Shown: one piece after another, positions 27,371-37,977 of the stretch
How the letters are laid out: every line of letters starts with the position of its first letter
Numbering within the stretch: the stretch's first letter is position 1
From: Gammaproteobacteria bacterium BRH_c0
GTDB taxonomy: Bacteria > Pseudomonadota > Gammaproteobacteria > Pseudomonadales > Porticoccaceae
Assembly (NCBI GenBank): GCA_000961645.1
Contig: LADM01000017.1
Location: 1 to 49,939 of the forward strand
DNA: 49,939 nt
Direction of reading: 5' to 3'
Translations under genes and position numbers: made by a program
The notes under the pieces: generated by a model
Told to the model about the DNA's origin: nothing
Seen by the model: only the letters and a program-made list of their open reading frames with translations
The model's database searches: none

Positions 27371-28174
27371 ATGCCACGTCTTGCCAATAAAGTCGCCGTC
27401 GTCGCCGGTGGCGCCACTGGAATCGGCGCAGCCTGTGCTGTCCGCTACGCTGCCGAGGGTGCCAAAGTGGTCATCGGCGATTTCAATATCGATACTGCCA
27501 AAGCGCTGGCCGACGAAATCGGACCCAATGCCATTGCCGTTCGCTACGATGCCGCCGATGCAGATTCCATCAAAAACCTGATTGAGAGCGCGGTTGCCGC
27601 CTTCGGCACCATCAATGTTCTCCATAACAATGTGGCGATCACATCCCTGGCGATTCAGTCCCAGGACACCACGGTAGTGGATATCCCCATTGAGATCTGG
27701 AATGCAACGCTCAACGTGAATGTCACTTCGTTCCTGCTCGGCAGCAAGTACGCCATTCCCCATATGATCAAGGCCGGTGGCGGCTCGATTATCAACACGT
27801 CTTCGGATTCCGGCCGCGTGGGCGATGTGGTGCGCACCGCCTATGGCGCTTCCAAGGCGGCGGTTATTTCCCTGACCCAGCATATCGCTGTGCAGTACGG
27901 CCTGCAGGGCATCCGCTGCAATGCCATCACCCCCGGTGTGATTCTGACCGGCGCGATGAAGGAAGACCCGGCGCTGGTGGAATTTATCCGCCCCCACATC
28001 CTCACCCCGAACTTTGGCGGGCCTGAGGATATCGCCTCCCTGGCTACCTTCCTCGCCTCCGACGAAGCGGGCTATATCACCGGCCAGGCCATTGCCTGCG
28101 ACGGCGGCCACCTGGCCCACCAGCCGCAAATGGCCGATGTGCGCAAGGCCATGGCTGAGGCCAACGCCAACTAA
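27371..28174 (+). CDS. Short-chain dehydrogenase/reductase (SDR), copy 2
   Basis: A 267-residue classical SDR, paralogue of the gene at 10772. It has GGATGIG at 13-19, catalytic S145, Y158 and K162 (YGASK), and the same C-terminal CDGGHLAHQPQ. The structural NNAG motif is changed to NNVA (85-88), which is unusual. Substrate is unknown. The neighbour 99 bases downstream is a MaoC-like hydratase, so a fatty-acid, polyketide or steroid-type acyl pathway is a fair guess. AGGAG precedes the ATG. Confidence 0.92.
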   Translation: MPRLANKVAVVAGGATGIGAACAVRYAAEGAKVVIGDFNIDTAKALADEIGPNAIAVRYDAADADSIKNLIESAVAAFGTINVLHNNVAITSLAIQSQDTTVVDIPIEIWNATLNVNVTSFLLGSKYAIPHMIKAGGGSIINTSSDSGRVGDVVRTAYGASKAAVISLTQHIAVQYGLQGIRCNAITPGVILTGAMKEDPALVEFIRPHILTPNFGGPEDIASLATFLASDEAGYITGQAIACDGGHLAHQPQMADVRKAMAEANAN

Positions 28175-28273
28175 GCAACGCTGGGCTAGTCACCGGAGAC
28201 AGGAAAACCTTTCGATAAGGCCAGTTCCTACTCTCCGGTGTATACAGCTTCTCGCCCCGAGGATGGAGCCAGT

Positions 28274-28762
28274 ATGAATACTCCTTTCAACAACAAAACC
28301 TCGTTTACCACCGCCTGCAGTGACCGCTATTTCGAGGATTACATTCCCGGTAGCGTCCATGAGTTTGGCGAGGTTCTGGTCGATGAAGGAGAAGTGCTTG
28401 AATTCGCCCGCCAGTATGACCCGCAGTATTTTCACACCGACCCGCTCAGGGCCCGCGACAGTATGTTCGGTGGCCTGATTGCCAGTGGCTTTCATACAGC
28501 AGCCATGGTGATGCGCCTGCTGGTGGACCACTTTCTGTCTCAGGTAGCGGGCATGGGCTCACCGGGTATTGACGAGTTGCGCTGGCTTAAACCTGTGCGC
28601 CCCGGCGATCGACTGTGGATTCGGATAACGATTCAGGAGGCGAAACGGTCGCGGTCAAAACCCGACCGAGGTTTGGTCAGCTCCCTGGTGGAAGTGCTGA
28701 ATCAGGGCAATGAGACTGTGATGACTTTCAAAGCCATGGTGTTTGTTGGCAGTCGGGCATAA
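28274..28762 (+). CDS. MaoC-like hotdog-fold dehydratase
   Basis: A 162-residue hotdog protein with the MaoC hydratase motif. Y-D-P-Q-Y-F-H-T-D-P (the catalytic Asp/His pair) is followed by A-S-G-F-H-T-A-A-M and the G-I-D-E-L-R-W-L-K-P-V-R-P-G-D segment. Such enzymes hydrate trans-2-enoyl thioesters, making 3-hydroxyacyl-CoA. A GTG at 28238 would add 12 residues, but the ATG at 28274 has GGAG six bases upstream and gives the normal N terminus. It likely forms a two-gene unit with SDR copy 2. Confidence 0.9.
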   Translation: MNTPFNNKTSFTTACSDRYFEDYIPGSVHEFGEVLVDEGEVLEFARQYDPQYFHTDPLRARDSMFGGLIASGFHTAAMVMRLLVDHFLSQVAGMGSPGIDELRWLKPVRPGDRLWIRITIQEAKRSRSKPDRGLVSSLVEVLNQGNETVMTFKAMVFVGSRA

Positions 28763-28849
28763 AGCCCGGCTTTGTAACAGGGGGGGGGCCAGAACAGGCT
28801 GCCCGGAGTGTTCGCATATCAAAACCAGCAGGCTCTGAACCACCCACAA

Positions 28850-29620
28850 TCAGTTCAGTGCTCGCCTTCGCCACAGCATCCGCAGCACCATGCCTGCAGC
28901 TAGGGCCGCCAGCAAGTGCTTGAGAGAGTGACCACTGATAACCCCCAGAGCCTGATAGATCTGCATATCCAGCAACTCTGCCAGCTTGGCAAGCGCATAA
29001 AAGCCAATCACGGCGATCAGATCTATGGTGCAGGTATAGCGGGATGAACCGGTCAGCGCCACCAGTGGAATAATCAGCAACGGCAAAAATTGCACCAGCA
29101 GGTAGGGGCGCAAATCCCCCTGCCCTGCCTGTTCACTGAAGTGCCAGTAGATTACCGATGCAAATCCCGCCAGCAAGAGCGGATAGAGCAGGCGCTTTTG
29201 CAGCGCGCGCCCCAGAAACTCGGACAGCAAACCAACCGTCAGCGCCATAAAGCCGATGGTCATGGGCAGGCGATCCCAAACCAACGAAGTATTACCGGGA
29301 TTGAGGTGATACCAGCTTGAGCCAAAGCAGGTTAGCAGCACCCCGGCAAAGAAAATGCTATAGACCGGATAGTCGCTGTCATTGTCATGCACCAGCCTGT
29401 TGCGCCAGTCAGCCAACAGCCCCCAGGCGCCAATCACCAGAAACCCAAGATTGGACATCACATTCCAGAAATTGCTCACACCAAGAATCACCCGGGAATC
29501 GGCAAAGTCGTGATATGCCTGAGGCTGCGCAATAGGCCCTGACAGGGTAAACAAGGCGATAGCCACCAGGCAGGACAGGTAGATTATCCAGCGGTTAGCC
29601 GAAAGTCTGATGCGTTTCAT
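28850..29620 (-). CDS. CREST-superfamily membrane hydrolase (alkaline ceramidase-like)
   Basis: A 256-residue protein with about seven membrane segments. Conserved polar motifs of the CREST (ceramidase/PAQR/Per1) superfamily are visible: S-N-L-G-F near residue 57, S-S-W-Y-H-L-N-P near 100, the Asp of L-V-W-D-R-L-P-M, and S-G-H-S-L-K-H-L-L-A-A-L near 230. In ceramidases the Ser, Asp and three His residues form a zinc site that cleaves amide bonds in the membrane. A ceramide substrate is not established for this bacterium. It is a single gene, and its promoter lies in 29621-29899. Confidence 0.8.
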   Translation of the reverse strand: MKRIRLSANRWIIYLSCLVAIALFTLSGPIAQPQAYHDFADSRVILGVSNFWNVMSNLGFLVIGAWGLLADWRNRLVHDNDSDYPVYSIFFAGVLLTCFGSSWYHLNPGNTSLVWDRLPMTIGFMALTVGLLSEFLGRALQKRLLYPLLLAGFASVIYWHFSEQAGQGDLRPYLLVQFLPLLIIPLVALTGSSRYTCTIDLIAVIGFYALAKLAELLDMQIYQALGVISGHSLKHLLAALAAGMVLRMLWRRRALN

Positions 29621-29899
29621 GGGGTAGCTCCTTGCTGATAGATTGGCACTAAAACTGAACTGAATATTGACCCGGATTTTTTTGTCTCACCTGATTGTAA
29701 TGGCGTGATCATTAACCCCGGTTTCAGTTACCCGATTCTACTGTGCATTTAACACCGATGAATCGGGAATCAGATTTGCGCATGGAAACTGGCGCAATCA
29801 ATATTCTTTTCAATATCGTCGGAGTCTTTCATCTCCCAACGATCAAGCTGGAAATGCCGATTTTTTCCCTTTTTGATTTTTTCAGATACGCCAACAAAC
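29621..29899. other. Intergenic region between CREST gene and tRNA-Pro
   Basis: No convincing gene is present. Open stretches running into the tRNA (29743-29991) have no family resemblance or ribosome binding site. The region is AT-rich and should contain the promoter of the CREST-family gene. Confidence 0.5.
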
Positions 29900-29931
29900 A
29901 AAAAGGCCAGAGCTTGCGCTCTGGCCTTTTT
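29900..29931 (-). terminator. Bidirectional terminator after tRNA-Pro
   Basis: A perfect 14-bp stem, 29900-29913 with 29918-29931, closes a four-base loop (ttgc). It has A and T runs at the two ends, so it would work in both directions. It lies ten bases past the CCA end of tRNA-Pro and ends the translation/IHF transcription unit. Confidence 0.9.
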
Positions 29932-29941
29932 ACAGGATATT

Positions 29942-30018
29942 TGGTCGGAACGGAGGGATTTGAACCCACGACCCCTACACCCCCAGTGTAGTGCGCTACC
30001 AGGCTGCGCTACGCTCCG
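29942..30018 (-). tRNA. tRNA-Pro (GGG)
   Basis: A 77-base tRNA including encoded CCA. The acceptor stem CGGAGCG pairs with CGTTCCG, the D arm contains AGCGCAGCCTGGTAGCGC, and the anticodon stem CTACA/TGTAG holds loop CTGGGGG with anticodon GGG. The T arm ends GGTTCAAATCC. It lies 66 bases past the merR-like gene, closing the block as in Pseudomonas. Confidence 0.97.
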
Positions 30019-30084
30019 AATTCTTGCTGGTGCTCTTTCAAGAGGGCGCCATAATACCGGATTAAAGGATCATTGCAAGCCGAA

Positions 30085-30441
30085 TCAGCCTTTAAGTACG
30101 GAGAGAATATCTTCCAGTTCGCTGATGGTCTGGCCGATCAGTTGGCGCACCTGGGTTGCCTCTTCGCGGGCGTCTTCTCCGCCCAGACGCTGACGGGCGC
30201 CACCAATGGTGAAGCCCTGCTCATAAAGCAGGGAGCGAATCTGGCGAATCAGGAGCACATCCTGGCGCTGGTAGTAACGACGGTTACCTCGACGCTTGAC
30301 GGGGTTGAGCATGGGGAATTCCTGTTCCCAATAACGAAGGACGTGGGGCTTTACGTCACACAGATCGCTGACTTCACCAATAGTGAAATAGCGCTTGCCG
30401 GGAATGGGGGGCAACTGTTCGTTATTACTTGGCTCCAGCAT
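30085..30441 (-). CDS. MerR-family transcriptional regulator (ihfA-linked)
   Basis: A 118-residue regulator. A MerR winged-helix domain occupies residues 17 to about 85 ([26 protein letters not shown], with the R-R-G-N-R-R-Y-Y wing) and is followed by a short coiled-coil dimer helix. There is no C-terminal effector or metal-binding domain. This short MlrA/MerR-like protein next to ihfA is conserved in many gammaproteobacteria; its targets are unknown. Its start lies inside the last codons of ihfA (17-base overlap), so it is translationally coupled. Confidence 0.9.
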   Translation of the reverse strand: MLEPSNNEQLPPIPGKRYFTIGEVSDLCDVKPHVLRYWEQEFPMLNPVKRRGNRRYYQRQDVLLIRQIRSLLYEQGFTIGGARQRLGGEDAREEATQVRQLIGQTISELEDILSVLKG

Positions 30442-30724
30442 AACTTTCGACCCTGGCTTTCAACTTTTGCCCTGGCTTGAAGGTAACCACTCGCCGGGCT
30501 GTTATGGGGATCTCCTCGCCGGTTTTGGGATTGCGACCGGGTCGGGTGCTCTTGTCGCGCAGGTCAAAGTTGCCAAAACCTGACAGCTTTACCTGCTCGT
30601 TATTTTCCAGGGCGGTGCGAATTTCTTCAAAAAAACTTTCGACTATTTCCTTGGCCTCACGCTTGTTGAGGCCAAGTTCTTCGTACAACATTTCTGCTAT
30701 GTCGGCTTTGGTCAAGGCTGACAT
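30425..30724 (-). CDS. ihfA: Integration host factor subunit alpha
   Basis: IhfA pairs with IhfB to bend DNA in recombination, replication and sigma-54 promoters. The 99-residue product has the HU/IHF fold and the DNA-inserting arm with [11 protein letters not shown], together with the start [11 protein letters not shown]. It begins four bases after pheT and shares a transcript with it, as in E. coli, where pheST-ihfA is one operon. Confidence 0.97.
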   Translation of the reverse strand: MSALTKADIAEMLYEELGLNKREAKEIVESFFEEIRTALENNEQVKLSGFGNFDLRDKSTRPGRNPKTGEEIPITARRVVTFKPGQKLKARVESYAGAK

Positions 30725-30728
30725 CCAC

Positions 30729-33113
30729 TTATCCCCTTAGCGTGCCCTGAAATTTATCCTTGAGTACCGAAATGATGGCATCGACTGACGCTGTCACTTC
30801 AGCTTCGTTTAGGGTGCGTGATTCGTCCTGAAACGTCAAGGAAATCGCAATGCTTTTCCTATTATTTTCAACGCCTTTGCCCTGATACACATCAAAGACT
30901 CTGAGGTCTGTCAGAAGTTCCCCCGCAACGCGCTTCGCAGCATCCAGCAATGCCTGCGCTGGAATGGCCTGATCAACGATCACCGCCAGATCACGGCGCA
31001 CTTCCGGGAAGCGACTGATCTCGTGAAAACGGGGGATAGAAGCGCCGGTTACCAGGCCGAGGCGCAGCTCAAACAGGTACACAGACTGATCAAGGTCGAG
31101 TTGCTTCTGCACGCTCGGGTGCAGCTTGCCAAGATAGCCCACCAGCTCGTCACCCCGATAAACAGCGGCTGTCTGACCCGGATGCAGGGCGGGATGATCA
31201 CCGCTTTCAAAGCGGAACGCGGCAGCGCTGCCGCCAAGATTGAGCAATGCCTGCACATGGCCTTTCAGGTCGTAGAAATCAACCTTCTCCTTACCACCCG
31301 TCCAGGACTCAGAGTGGCGTTCACCGTGAATCAGCCCGGCAATCATTGGCTCCTGCACCAGGCCGGCGGATTGATCCTGGATAAATCTCAAGCCGCTTTC
31401 GAACAGGTTAACCCTGCTTTGCTGGCGGTTGAGGTTGTGTTGCAACGCAGCTATCAGTCCGCTCCACAGGGTGGTGCGCATCACCGCCATGTCACTGGAG
31501 ATGGGATTGGCCACAGCTACAAACTGTCCCTGTGGATCAAGGGTGCGCTGCAATTTGGGGTCGACAAAACTGTAGGTGATGGCCTCGCGAAAGCCGCGGG
31601 CAGTCAATTCGCTGCGCAGTCGGGTCAGGGAAAGCCGTGATTCATCCCGCGGCGCGATGGCGAGGGGGGAAGCCAGCACCCGGGTAGGCAGGTTGTTATA
31701 ACCATGCACCCTGGCGACTTCCTCAATCAGGTCCGCCTCGATGGCAATATCAAAGCGCCAGCCCGGTACGGCCACTGTCCAGCCCTTGTCATCCGCCTGC
31801 TGCAATTCAAGACCGAGACGAGCGAAGATCCCCTCCACTGTGGCAGTGTCGAGGACACAGGCCAGTTGCTGGTCCAGGCGCTGACGTCGCAGGGTGACCG
31901 TTTTGCGACCAGGCAGTTGATCGGCAAGTTCCGTGACCACAACCGGGCCAGGCTCACCACCTACAATATCGAGCAGCAAGGCAGTGGCACGCTCAATCGC
32001 CAGGATGCAAAGCTGTGGGTCAACTCCGCGCTCGAAGCGGTGGGAGGAATCGGTGTGCAGACCGTACTGGCGCGCCTGACCGACAATGGCCAGGGGATGG
32101 AAAAAGGCGCTTTCCAGGAAAATATGCCGGGTTTGTTCGCCAACGGCTGTGTGATCGCCGCCCATAACTCCGGCAATCGCAATGGGGCCTGAATTGTCGG
32201 TGATCAACAGGGTGCCTGAATTGAGCGTGCGTGTGCTGTCATCCAGCAGGCTGACCTGTTCACCCGCCCGGCTGCTGCGCACGCTAATTTGCCCTGCCAG
32301 CCTGTCCAGGTCAAAGGCGTGCATGGGCTGACCCAGTTCCAGCAGTATGTAGTTGGTGACATCCACCACTGCGTCGATGCTGCGCACACCGCTGCGGCGC
32401 AGTTTTTCCACCATCCACTGCGGCGTGGGTCGAGCGATATCCACATTGCGGATAACACGCCCTGCATAGCGGGGGCAGTGATTGCCCGCTTCCAGTACAA
32501 CCGGGAAGCAATCCTCGATAGTCGCGGCAATGGCTGGGATCGCCGGAGACCGGACCTCAACATCACACAAAACACCAACTTCTCTCGCCAACCCATTGAT
32601 ACTTAAGCAGTCGCCACGATTGGGCGTGAGATCAACTTCAATGAGACTGTCATCAAGATCCAGGTATTCCCGCAGATTGGCACCTACAGGCACATCTGCG
32701 GGCAGCTCCCACAAACCTGCATCCTCATCGGAAACCCCCAGCTCTTTTGCGGAGCAGAGCATGCCAAAGGATTCCACGCCGCGCAGCTTGGCGCTGCGAA
32801 TTTTAAAGTCGCCGGGCAAGTTGGCACCGATCACGGCAAAAGGCACCTTGAGGCCCTGACGGGCATTGGGGGCGCCACAGACTACCTGGAGTTGACCCGA
32901 AGGGTGACCGGCCACCTGGCAAACACGCAGCTTGTCGGCATCCGGATGGGGAGCAATCTCGACAATCTCACCAACAACAACGCCATCAAATTGTGCGGCG
33001 ACCGCTTCAACAGCATCAACTTCAAGGCCAGCCATGGTCAGACGGCTCACCAGCTCGGCGCTGTCTATGGCTGGATTCACCCACTCCCGGAGCCAGGATT
33101 CACTGAATTTCAT
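30729..33113 (-). CDS. pheT: Phenylalanine-tRNA ligase beta subunit
   Basis: The large subunit of the (alpha-beta)2 PheRS in the cytoplasm. The 794 residues show the EMAP/tRNA-binding domain at the N terminus (about 40-150), the B3/B4 editing domain (about 210-380), the B5 domain, a catalytic-like core and the C-terminal FDX-ACB anticodon-binding domain (about 700-794, [20 protein letters not shown]). Length matches the family (E. coli 795). AAGG lies before the ATG; 70 bases separate it from pheS. Confidence 0.97.
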   Translation of the reverse strand: MKFSESWLREWVNPAIDSAELVSRLTMAGLEVDAVEAVAAQFDGVVVGEIVEIAPHPDADKLRVCQVAGHPSGQLQVVCGAPNARQGLKVPFAVIGANLPGDFKIRSAKLRGVESFGMLCSAKELGVSDEDAGLWELPADVPVGANLREYLDLDDSLIEVDLTPNRGDCLSINGLAREVGVLCDVEVRSPAIPAIAATIEDCFPVVLEAGNHCPRYAGRVIRNVDIARPTPQWMVEKLRRSGVRSIDAVVDVTNYILLELGQPMHAFDLDRLAGQISVRSSRAGEQVSLLDDSTRTLNSGTLLITDNSGPIAIAGVMGGDHTAVGEQTRHIFLESAFFHPLAIVGQARQYGLHTDSSHRFERGVDPQLCILAIERATALLLDIVGGEPGPVVVTELADQLPGRKTVTLRRQRLDQQLACVLDTATVEGIFARLGLELQQADDKGWTVAVPGWRFDIAIEADLIEEVARVHGYNNLPTRVLASPLAIAPRDESRLSLTRLRSELTARGFREAITYSFVDPKLQRTLDPQGQFVAVANPISSDMAVMRTTLWSGLIAALQHNLNRQQSRVNLFESGLRFIQDQSAGLVQEPMIAGLIHGERHSESWTGGKEKVDFYDLKGHVQALLNLGGSAAAFRFESGDHPALHPGQTAAVYRGDELVGYLGKLHPSVQKQLDLDQSVYLFELRLGLVTGASIPRFHEISRFPEVRRDLAVIVDQAIPAQALLDAAKRVAGELLTDLRVFDVYQGKGVENNRKSIAISLTFQDESRTLNEAEVTASVDAIISVLKDKFQGTLRG

Positions 33114-33183
33114 TTGTGATGAAGCCTTATTGGTTACTTTATAAAGAATTTATAAACAATCTGTAACAGACTGATTCTATATA

Positions 33184-34209
<1,026 letters not shown>

Positions 34210-34224
34210 TTACTTCTGGGCCTG

Positions 34225-34258
34225 AAAAAAAACAGGGAAAGGACTTTAGCCCTTTCCC
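34225..34258 (-). terminator. Intrinsic terminator (attenuator) between rplT and pheS
   Basis: Read on the minus strand, an 8-bp GC/AT stem (34258-34251 with 34242-34235) and an eight-base loop are followed by T-G and eight T residues (34232-34225). Only 27 bases remain to the pheS ATG, too few for a promoter of its own. Transcription must therefore read through, which fits attenuation, as known for E. coli pheST. A second hairpin (34284-34301) lies upstream, after the rplT stop. A possible short leader frame starts ATG GGG AAA within the stem and crosses UUU-rich codons in the T run, but it has no good ribosome binding site. Confidence 0.85.
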
Positions 34259-34306
34259 CATTCGTTTTACTGCGCTTTTATGACGCCGGACAAGGCCGGC
34301 GACAAA

Positions 34307-34663
34307 TCAAGCCAGGGCAGCCTTTGCTTTCCCGACAATAGACGCAAAAGCGGGCTTGTCGTGAATGGCGATATCGGACAGCACTCGACGGTCAAGCGTG
34401 ATGCCTGCCTTCTTGAGGCCGGCGATCAGCTGGCTGTAGGTGATACCTTCAGCACGGGCCTGGGCGTTGATACGGGCAATCCACAGGGTGCGGAAGGTAC
34501 GCTTCTTGACGCGACGGTCGCGGTAGGCGTACTGGCCGGCCTTGGTGACCGCCTGTACGGCAACGCGATAGACGCGACTGCGGGCACCATAGTAACCCTT
34601 GGCTTGCTTAAGAACTTTCTTGTGTCGCGCGTGAGCGGTGACACCACGTTTTACTCTTGGCAT
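34307..34663 (-). CDS. rplT: 50S ribosomal protein L20
   Basis: L20 is a primary assembly protein of the large subunit. The 118-residue basic product starts [16 protein letters not shown] and matches the family end to end. In E. coli it represses its own rpmI-rplT mRNA through a leader fold; the rpmI leader here was not folded. It follows rpmI by 21 bases. Confidence 0.98.
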   Translation of the reverse strand: MPRVKRGVTAHARHKKVLKQAKGYYGARSRVYRVAVQAVTKAGQYAYRDRRVKKRTFRTLWIARINAQARAEGITYSQLIAGLKKAGITLDRRVLSDIAIHDKPAFASIVGKAKAALA

Positions 34664-34684
34664 TTCATTCTCCTCCTAACGTGA

Positions 34685-34876
34685 TCAGACGCGCAGCATG
34701 CGGTCGATGAGTGGCTTGTCAGACGCATTCATGATGCGCGTGCCCCTCAGGTTGCGCTTACGCTTCTGGGTCATTTTGGTGAGAATGTGACTGCGGTTAG
34801 CCCGCTTGTGCTTGTAACCAGCGGCGGTTTTCTTGAACCGCTTGGCTGCACCACTGTGTACTTTGGCTTTTGGCAT
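34685..34876 (-). CDS. rpmI: 50S ribosomal protein L35
   Basis: A 63-residue, strongly basic protein ([17 protein letters not shown]) of the expected length. It lies between infC and rplT in the universal order, 80 bases after infC. Confidence 0.97.
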   Translation of the reverse strand: MPKAKVHSGAAKRFKKTAAGYKHKRANRSHILTKMTQKRKRNLRGTRIMNASDKPLIDRMLRV

Positions 34877-34956
34877 TGGAGTAACTCCACTTGAGGTTAA
34901 ATAATGAAGAAGATGCCCGGTCAGCCAGCCACAGGCTGAACACAGAACATGAACTG

Positions 34957-35499
34957 CTACTTCTTCCTTTTGTTGGGGGCAAGAACCATAGTGAGCTGAC
35001 GACCTTCCATTTTCGGGTGTTGCTCTACGGTTCCATACTCCTCCAAGTCTTGCTCGATACGTTTCATCATATCCATACCGAGCTCCTGGTGGGCCATCTC
35101 ACGACCGCGGAAACGTAACGTCACCTTGGCCTTGTCACCACCTTCCAGAAAACGTATCAGGTTGCGCAGCTTGACCTGATAGTCTCCATCGTCCGTCCCT
35201 GGGCGAAATTTCATTTCTTTGACTTGCGTCTGCTTCTGGGTCTTGCGCTGGGCGGCAAGTTGTTTTTTAACTTCAAACACCTTTTTGCCGTAGTCCATCA
35301 CCTTGCACACCGGAGGCTCTGCATCGGCGGCAATTTCTACAAGATCCAGGTTTGCGGCGGTGGCGGCATCAAGTGCCTCCTTGAGGCTGACAATGCCAAC
35401 CTGTTCACCATCCGCGCCTATCAAACGAACTTCGGCGGCATCGATCTCATCGTTAATGCGCGACCGGTTAGCCCGCCCTTTGGCGTAATCTTTCTTAAT
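34957..35499 (-). CDS. infC: Translation initiation factor IF-3 (ATT start)
   Basis: IF-3 binds the 30S subunit, checks start codons and prevents subunit joining. The C-terminal domain ([14 protein letters not shown]) and N-terminal domain (R-I-N-D-E-I, E-V-R-L-I-G) are complete. No ATG/GTG/TTG lies at a sensible place: the first TTG (35424) cuts away the N-terminal start. The sequence before it reads ATT ATT AAG AAA GAT TAC, preceded by AGGAG seven bases from the second ATT. An ATT start at 35499 (or 35502) giving about 180 residues is therefore assigned. The rare AUU start used for IF-3 autoregulation in E. coli is conserved. It follows thrS by 14 bases. Confidence 0.93.
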   Translation of the reverse strand: MKKDYAKGRANRSRINDEIDAAEVRLIGADGEQVGIVSLKEALDAATAANLDLVEIAADAEPPVCKVMDYGKKVFEVKKQLAAQRKTQKQTQVKEMKFRPGTDDGDYQVKLRNLIRFLEGGDKAKVTLRFRGREMAHQELGMDMMKRIEQDLEEYGTVEQHPKMEGRQLTMVLAPNKRKK

Positions 35500-35513
35500 A
35501 ATGCTTCTCCTGC

Positions 35514-37436
35514 TTATTTTGGATAGGTACGACCGCGCTGTTGCTCATCGTTGCGGAGGAGCTCTGCAAAGGCCTCAATGGTCATGGTACCGAGGTCTTC
35601 TCCGGAACGGGTACGGACGGCCAAGGTGCTTGTTTCGGCCTCGCGGTCACCGACTACAACCAGGTAGGGAATACGCTGAATTGTGTGCTCGCGGATTTTA
35701 AAGCCGATCTTTTCGTTTCTCAAGTCGTTTATGGCGCGGAAGCCCTTGTTTTGCAATGATTCTGTTACTTCACGCACATACTCGGCCTGATTATCGGTAA
35801 TGTTCATCACCACCGCCTGCTCAGGCGCCAGCCATGTCGGGAACGAACCCTCATAATGCTCGATGAGAATACCGATAAAACGCTCGAAGGAGCCGAGGAT
35901 GGCACGGTGCAGCATCACGGGTACATGGCGTGAACCATCTTCCGCCACATACTGGGCGTCGAGGCGACCCGGCATGGAGAAATCCACCTGAATGGTGCCC
36001 AGTTGCCACACCCGGCCAATACAGTCCTTGAGGGAAAACTCGATTTTGGGACCGTAAAAAGCACCTTCACCCGGCAGCAGCTCCCAGGGCAGCCCCTTGC
36101 TGTCGAGGGCATCGGCCAGGGCCTTTTCCGCCTTGTCCCAGATCTCATCGGAACCGACCCGTTCATCGGGACGGGTGGAGAGACGGTAGATCACCTCATC
36201 AAAACCGAAATCCCGGTACACATCGTGGAGGAAATCAATAAAGGTGGACACCTCGGGCTGGATCTGCGCCTCGGTACAGAAAATATGGGCATCGTCCTGG
36301 GTAAAACCGCGCACTCGCATGATGCCGTGCAAGGAGCCGGAGGGCTCATTGCGGTGGCATGAACCAAATTCAGCCAGGCGCAGGGGCAGCTCGCGGTAGC
36401 TCTTCAGACCCTGGTTGAAAATCTGCACATGACAGGGGCAGTTCATGGGCTTGATGGCAAAATCGCGCTCTTCAGCCTGGAGGGTAAACATCCCGGCGGC
36501 GAACTTGTCGGCATGGCCGGATTTCTGCCACAGGCTCAGATCGACGATCTGGGGTGTGCGGATTTCCTTGTAGCCATGGCGATTTTGCTGCTCGCGCATG
36601 TACTGCTCGATGGCCTGATAAACGGTCCAGCCTCGCGGATGCCAGAACACCATGCCTGGCGCCTCTTCCTGCATATGGAACAGGTTGAGTTTTTTGCCGA
36701 TCTTGCGGTGGTCGCGCTTCTCCGCCTCTTCAATGCGGTGCAGATAGGCGGCCAGGTCTTTTTTGTTGGCCCAGGCGGTGCCGTAAATGCGCTGCAACAT
36801 TTCGTTGCGGGAGTCGCCGCGCCAGTAGGCGCCAGCCACTTTGGTGAGTTTGAAGGCGGCAATCTTGCCAGTGCTGGGTACATGGGGACCGCGGCACAGG
36901 TCGATAAAATCGTCCTGGCGATACAGGGAAATGGCTTCAGCCTGGGGAATCGAGGCGATGATCTCGGCCTTGTATTCCTCACCCATATTGCGGAAGAAAT
37001 CCACCGCCTCATCCCGGTCCATCAACTGACGGGACACCGGGTAATCGGCCTTGCTGAGCTCTTCCATCCGGGCCTCGATTTTTTCGAGATCCTCGGGGGT
37101 AAAGGCACGCTCAAAGGCAAAATCGTAGTAAAAACCGTCTTCAATCACCGGGCCGATGGTGACCTGGGCCGACGGGAACAGCGATTTGACCGCCTGGGCC
37201 AGCAAGTGGGCACAAGAGTGGCGAATCACATCCAGGCCGTCTTCATCCCTGCCGGTGACAATGGCGAGCTGGGCGTCATCGCTGATCACATAGGAGGTAT
37301 CCACCATATTGCCATTGACCTTGCCGGCGAGGGCGGCCTTGGCAAGTCCGGGGCCAATATTTTCAGCAACCTGGAATACAGAAACGGGGCCGTCAAAGCT
37401 GCGCTGACTGCCATCGGGAAGGGTAATAACGGGCAT
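35514..37436 (-). CDS. thrS: Threonine-tRNA ligase
   Basis: The 640-residue enzyme has the TGS domain (about 1-62), the editing domain with H-S-C-A-H-L-L-A and H-V-P-S-T-G-K, and the class II core with zinc-binding C-P-C-H and H-R-N-E-P-S-G-S. The C-terminal anticodon domain follows. Length matches E. coli (642). The ATG at 37436 gives the normal start MPVITLPDG and has AAGGA upstream; a longer frame to 37472 is not needed. It heads the thrS-infC-rpmI-rplT operon and lies 97 bases past tRNA-Val. Confidence 0.97.
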   Translation of the reverse strand: MPVITLPDGSQRSFDGPVSVFQVAENIGPGLAKAALAGKVNGNMVDTSYVISDDAQLAIVTGRDEDGLDVIRHSCAHLLAQAVKSLFPSAQVTIGPVIEDGFYYDFAFERAFTPEDLEKIEARMEELSKADYPVSRQLMDRDEAVDFFRNMGEEYKAEIIASIPQAEAISLYRQDDFIDLCRGPHVPSTGKIAAFKLTKVAGAYWRGDSRNEMLQRIYGTAWANKKDLAAYLHRIEEAEKRDHRKIGKKLNLFHMQEEAPGMVFWHPRGWTVYQAIEQYMREQQNRHGYKEIRTPQIVDLSLWQKSGHADKFAAGMFTLQAEERDFAIKPMNCPCHVQIFNQGLKSYRELPLRLAEFGSCHRNEPSGSLHGIMRVRGFTQDDAHIFCTEAQIQPEVSTFIDFLHDVYRDFGFDEVIYRLSTRPDERVGSDEIWDKAEKALADALDSKGLPWELLPGEGAFYGPKIEFSLKDCIGRVWQLGTIQVDFSMPGRLDAQYVAEDGSRHVPVMLHRAILGSFERFIGILIEHYEGSFPTWLAPEQAVVMNITDNQAEYVREVTESLQNKGFRAINDLRNEKIGFKIREHTIQRIPYLVVVGDREAETSTLAVRTRSGEDLGTMTIEAFAELLRNDEQQRGRTYPK

Positions 37437-37495
37437 GTGTATGTTCCTTTTTCCAGTGGTGACCCCTACCAAAGGCCACGTGGTCGATCAGGGAA

Positions 37496-37512
37496 ACAGG
37501 CTTTAAACCTGT
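37496..37512 (-). terminator. Weak hairpin after tRNA-Val
   Basis: On the minus strand acaggt and gcctgt (one G-U pair) form a short hairpin followed by TTCCC, 22 bases past the tRNA-Val CCA end. It may partly end the tRNA transcript or form part of the thrS leader. Evidence is slight. Confidence 0.3.
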
Positions 37513-37533
37513 ATTCAATTCCGCAAAGAGAAT

Positions 37534-37610
<77 letters not shown>

Positions 37611-37977
37611 AAAACTGGGGGCTGCGCTCAGGGCTATATCCAAAACAACTGAAGTTATACCCTTGAAGCAAGGCGCGCATTCTATACCAGGGAGCGGGAA
37701 AGATACAATCCGCAGTATGACCAATCTTTTTATCCATACCGAGCCCCGCTCGTAAGGCAATCGGCAGGTTGATAGACCAAAGACTTCTTGAAACAACTGG
37801 CGAAGCTGTGAGTGCTGCCGCACTGATACAATGCAGAGTTTATTTAATTAACAACTACGTCAAATATTCGATTCTCTGATTGCCAACCCCAGTCCCTGAT
37901 GGCACCCTTCGCGACAAGCCTTATCCATCGCTGACATTTCACGCATTACTATCACGCACCACAGAGGAACACACCTG
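37611..37977. other. Intergenic region between tRNA-Val and the ABC exporter
   Basis: No gene is recognised. The region should hold the tRNA-Val/thrS promoter on the minus strand and the exporter promoter on the plus strand. The small open stretches here have no family match or ribosome binding site. Part of the region (37830-37880) is AT-rich. Confidence 0.5.

Noticed and set aside
29743-29991. Open frame running into tRNA-Pro
   Set aside because: It crosses the terminator and the tRNA, has no ribosome binding site and no recognisable domain.
37437-37533. tRNA-like thrS operator or T-box in the thrS leader
   Set aside because: T-boxes are not expected in gammaproteobacteria, and the short leader shows no clear anticodon-like ThrRS operator by eye.
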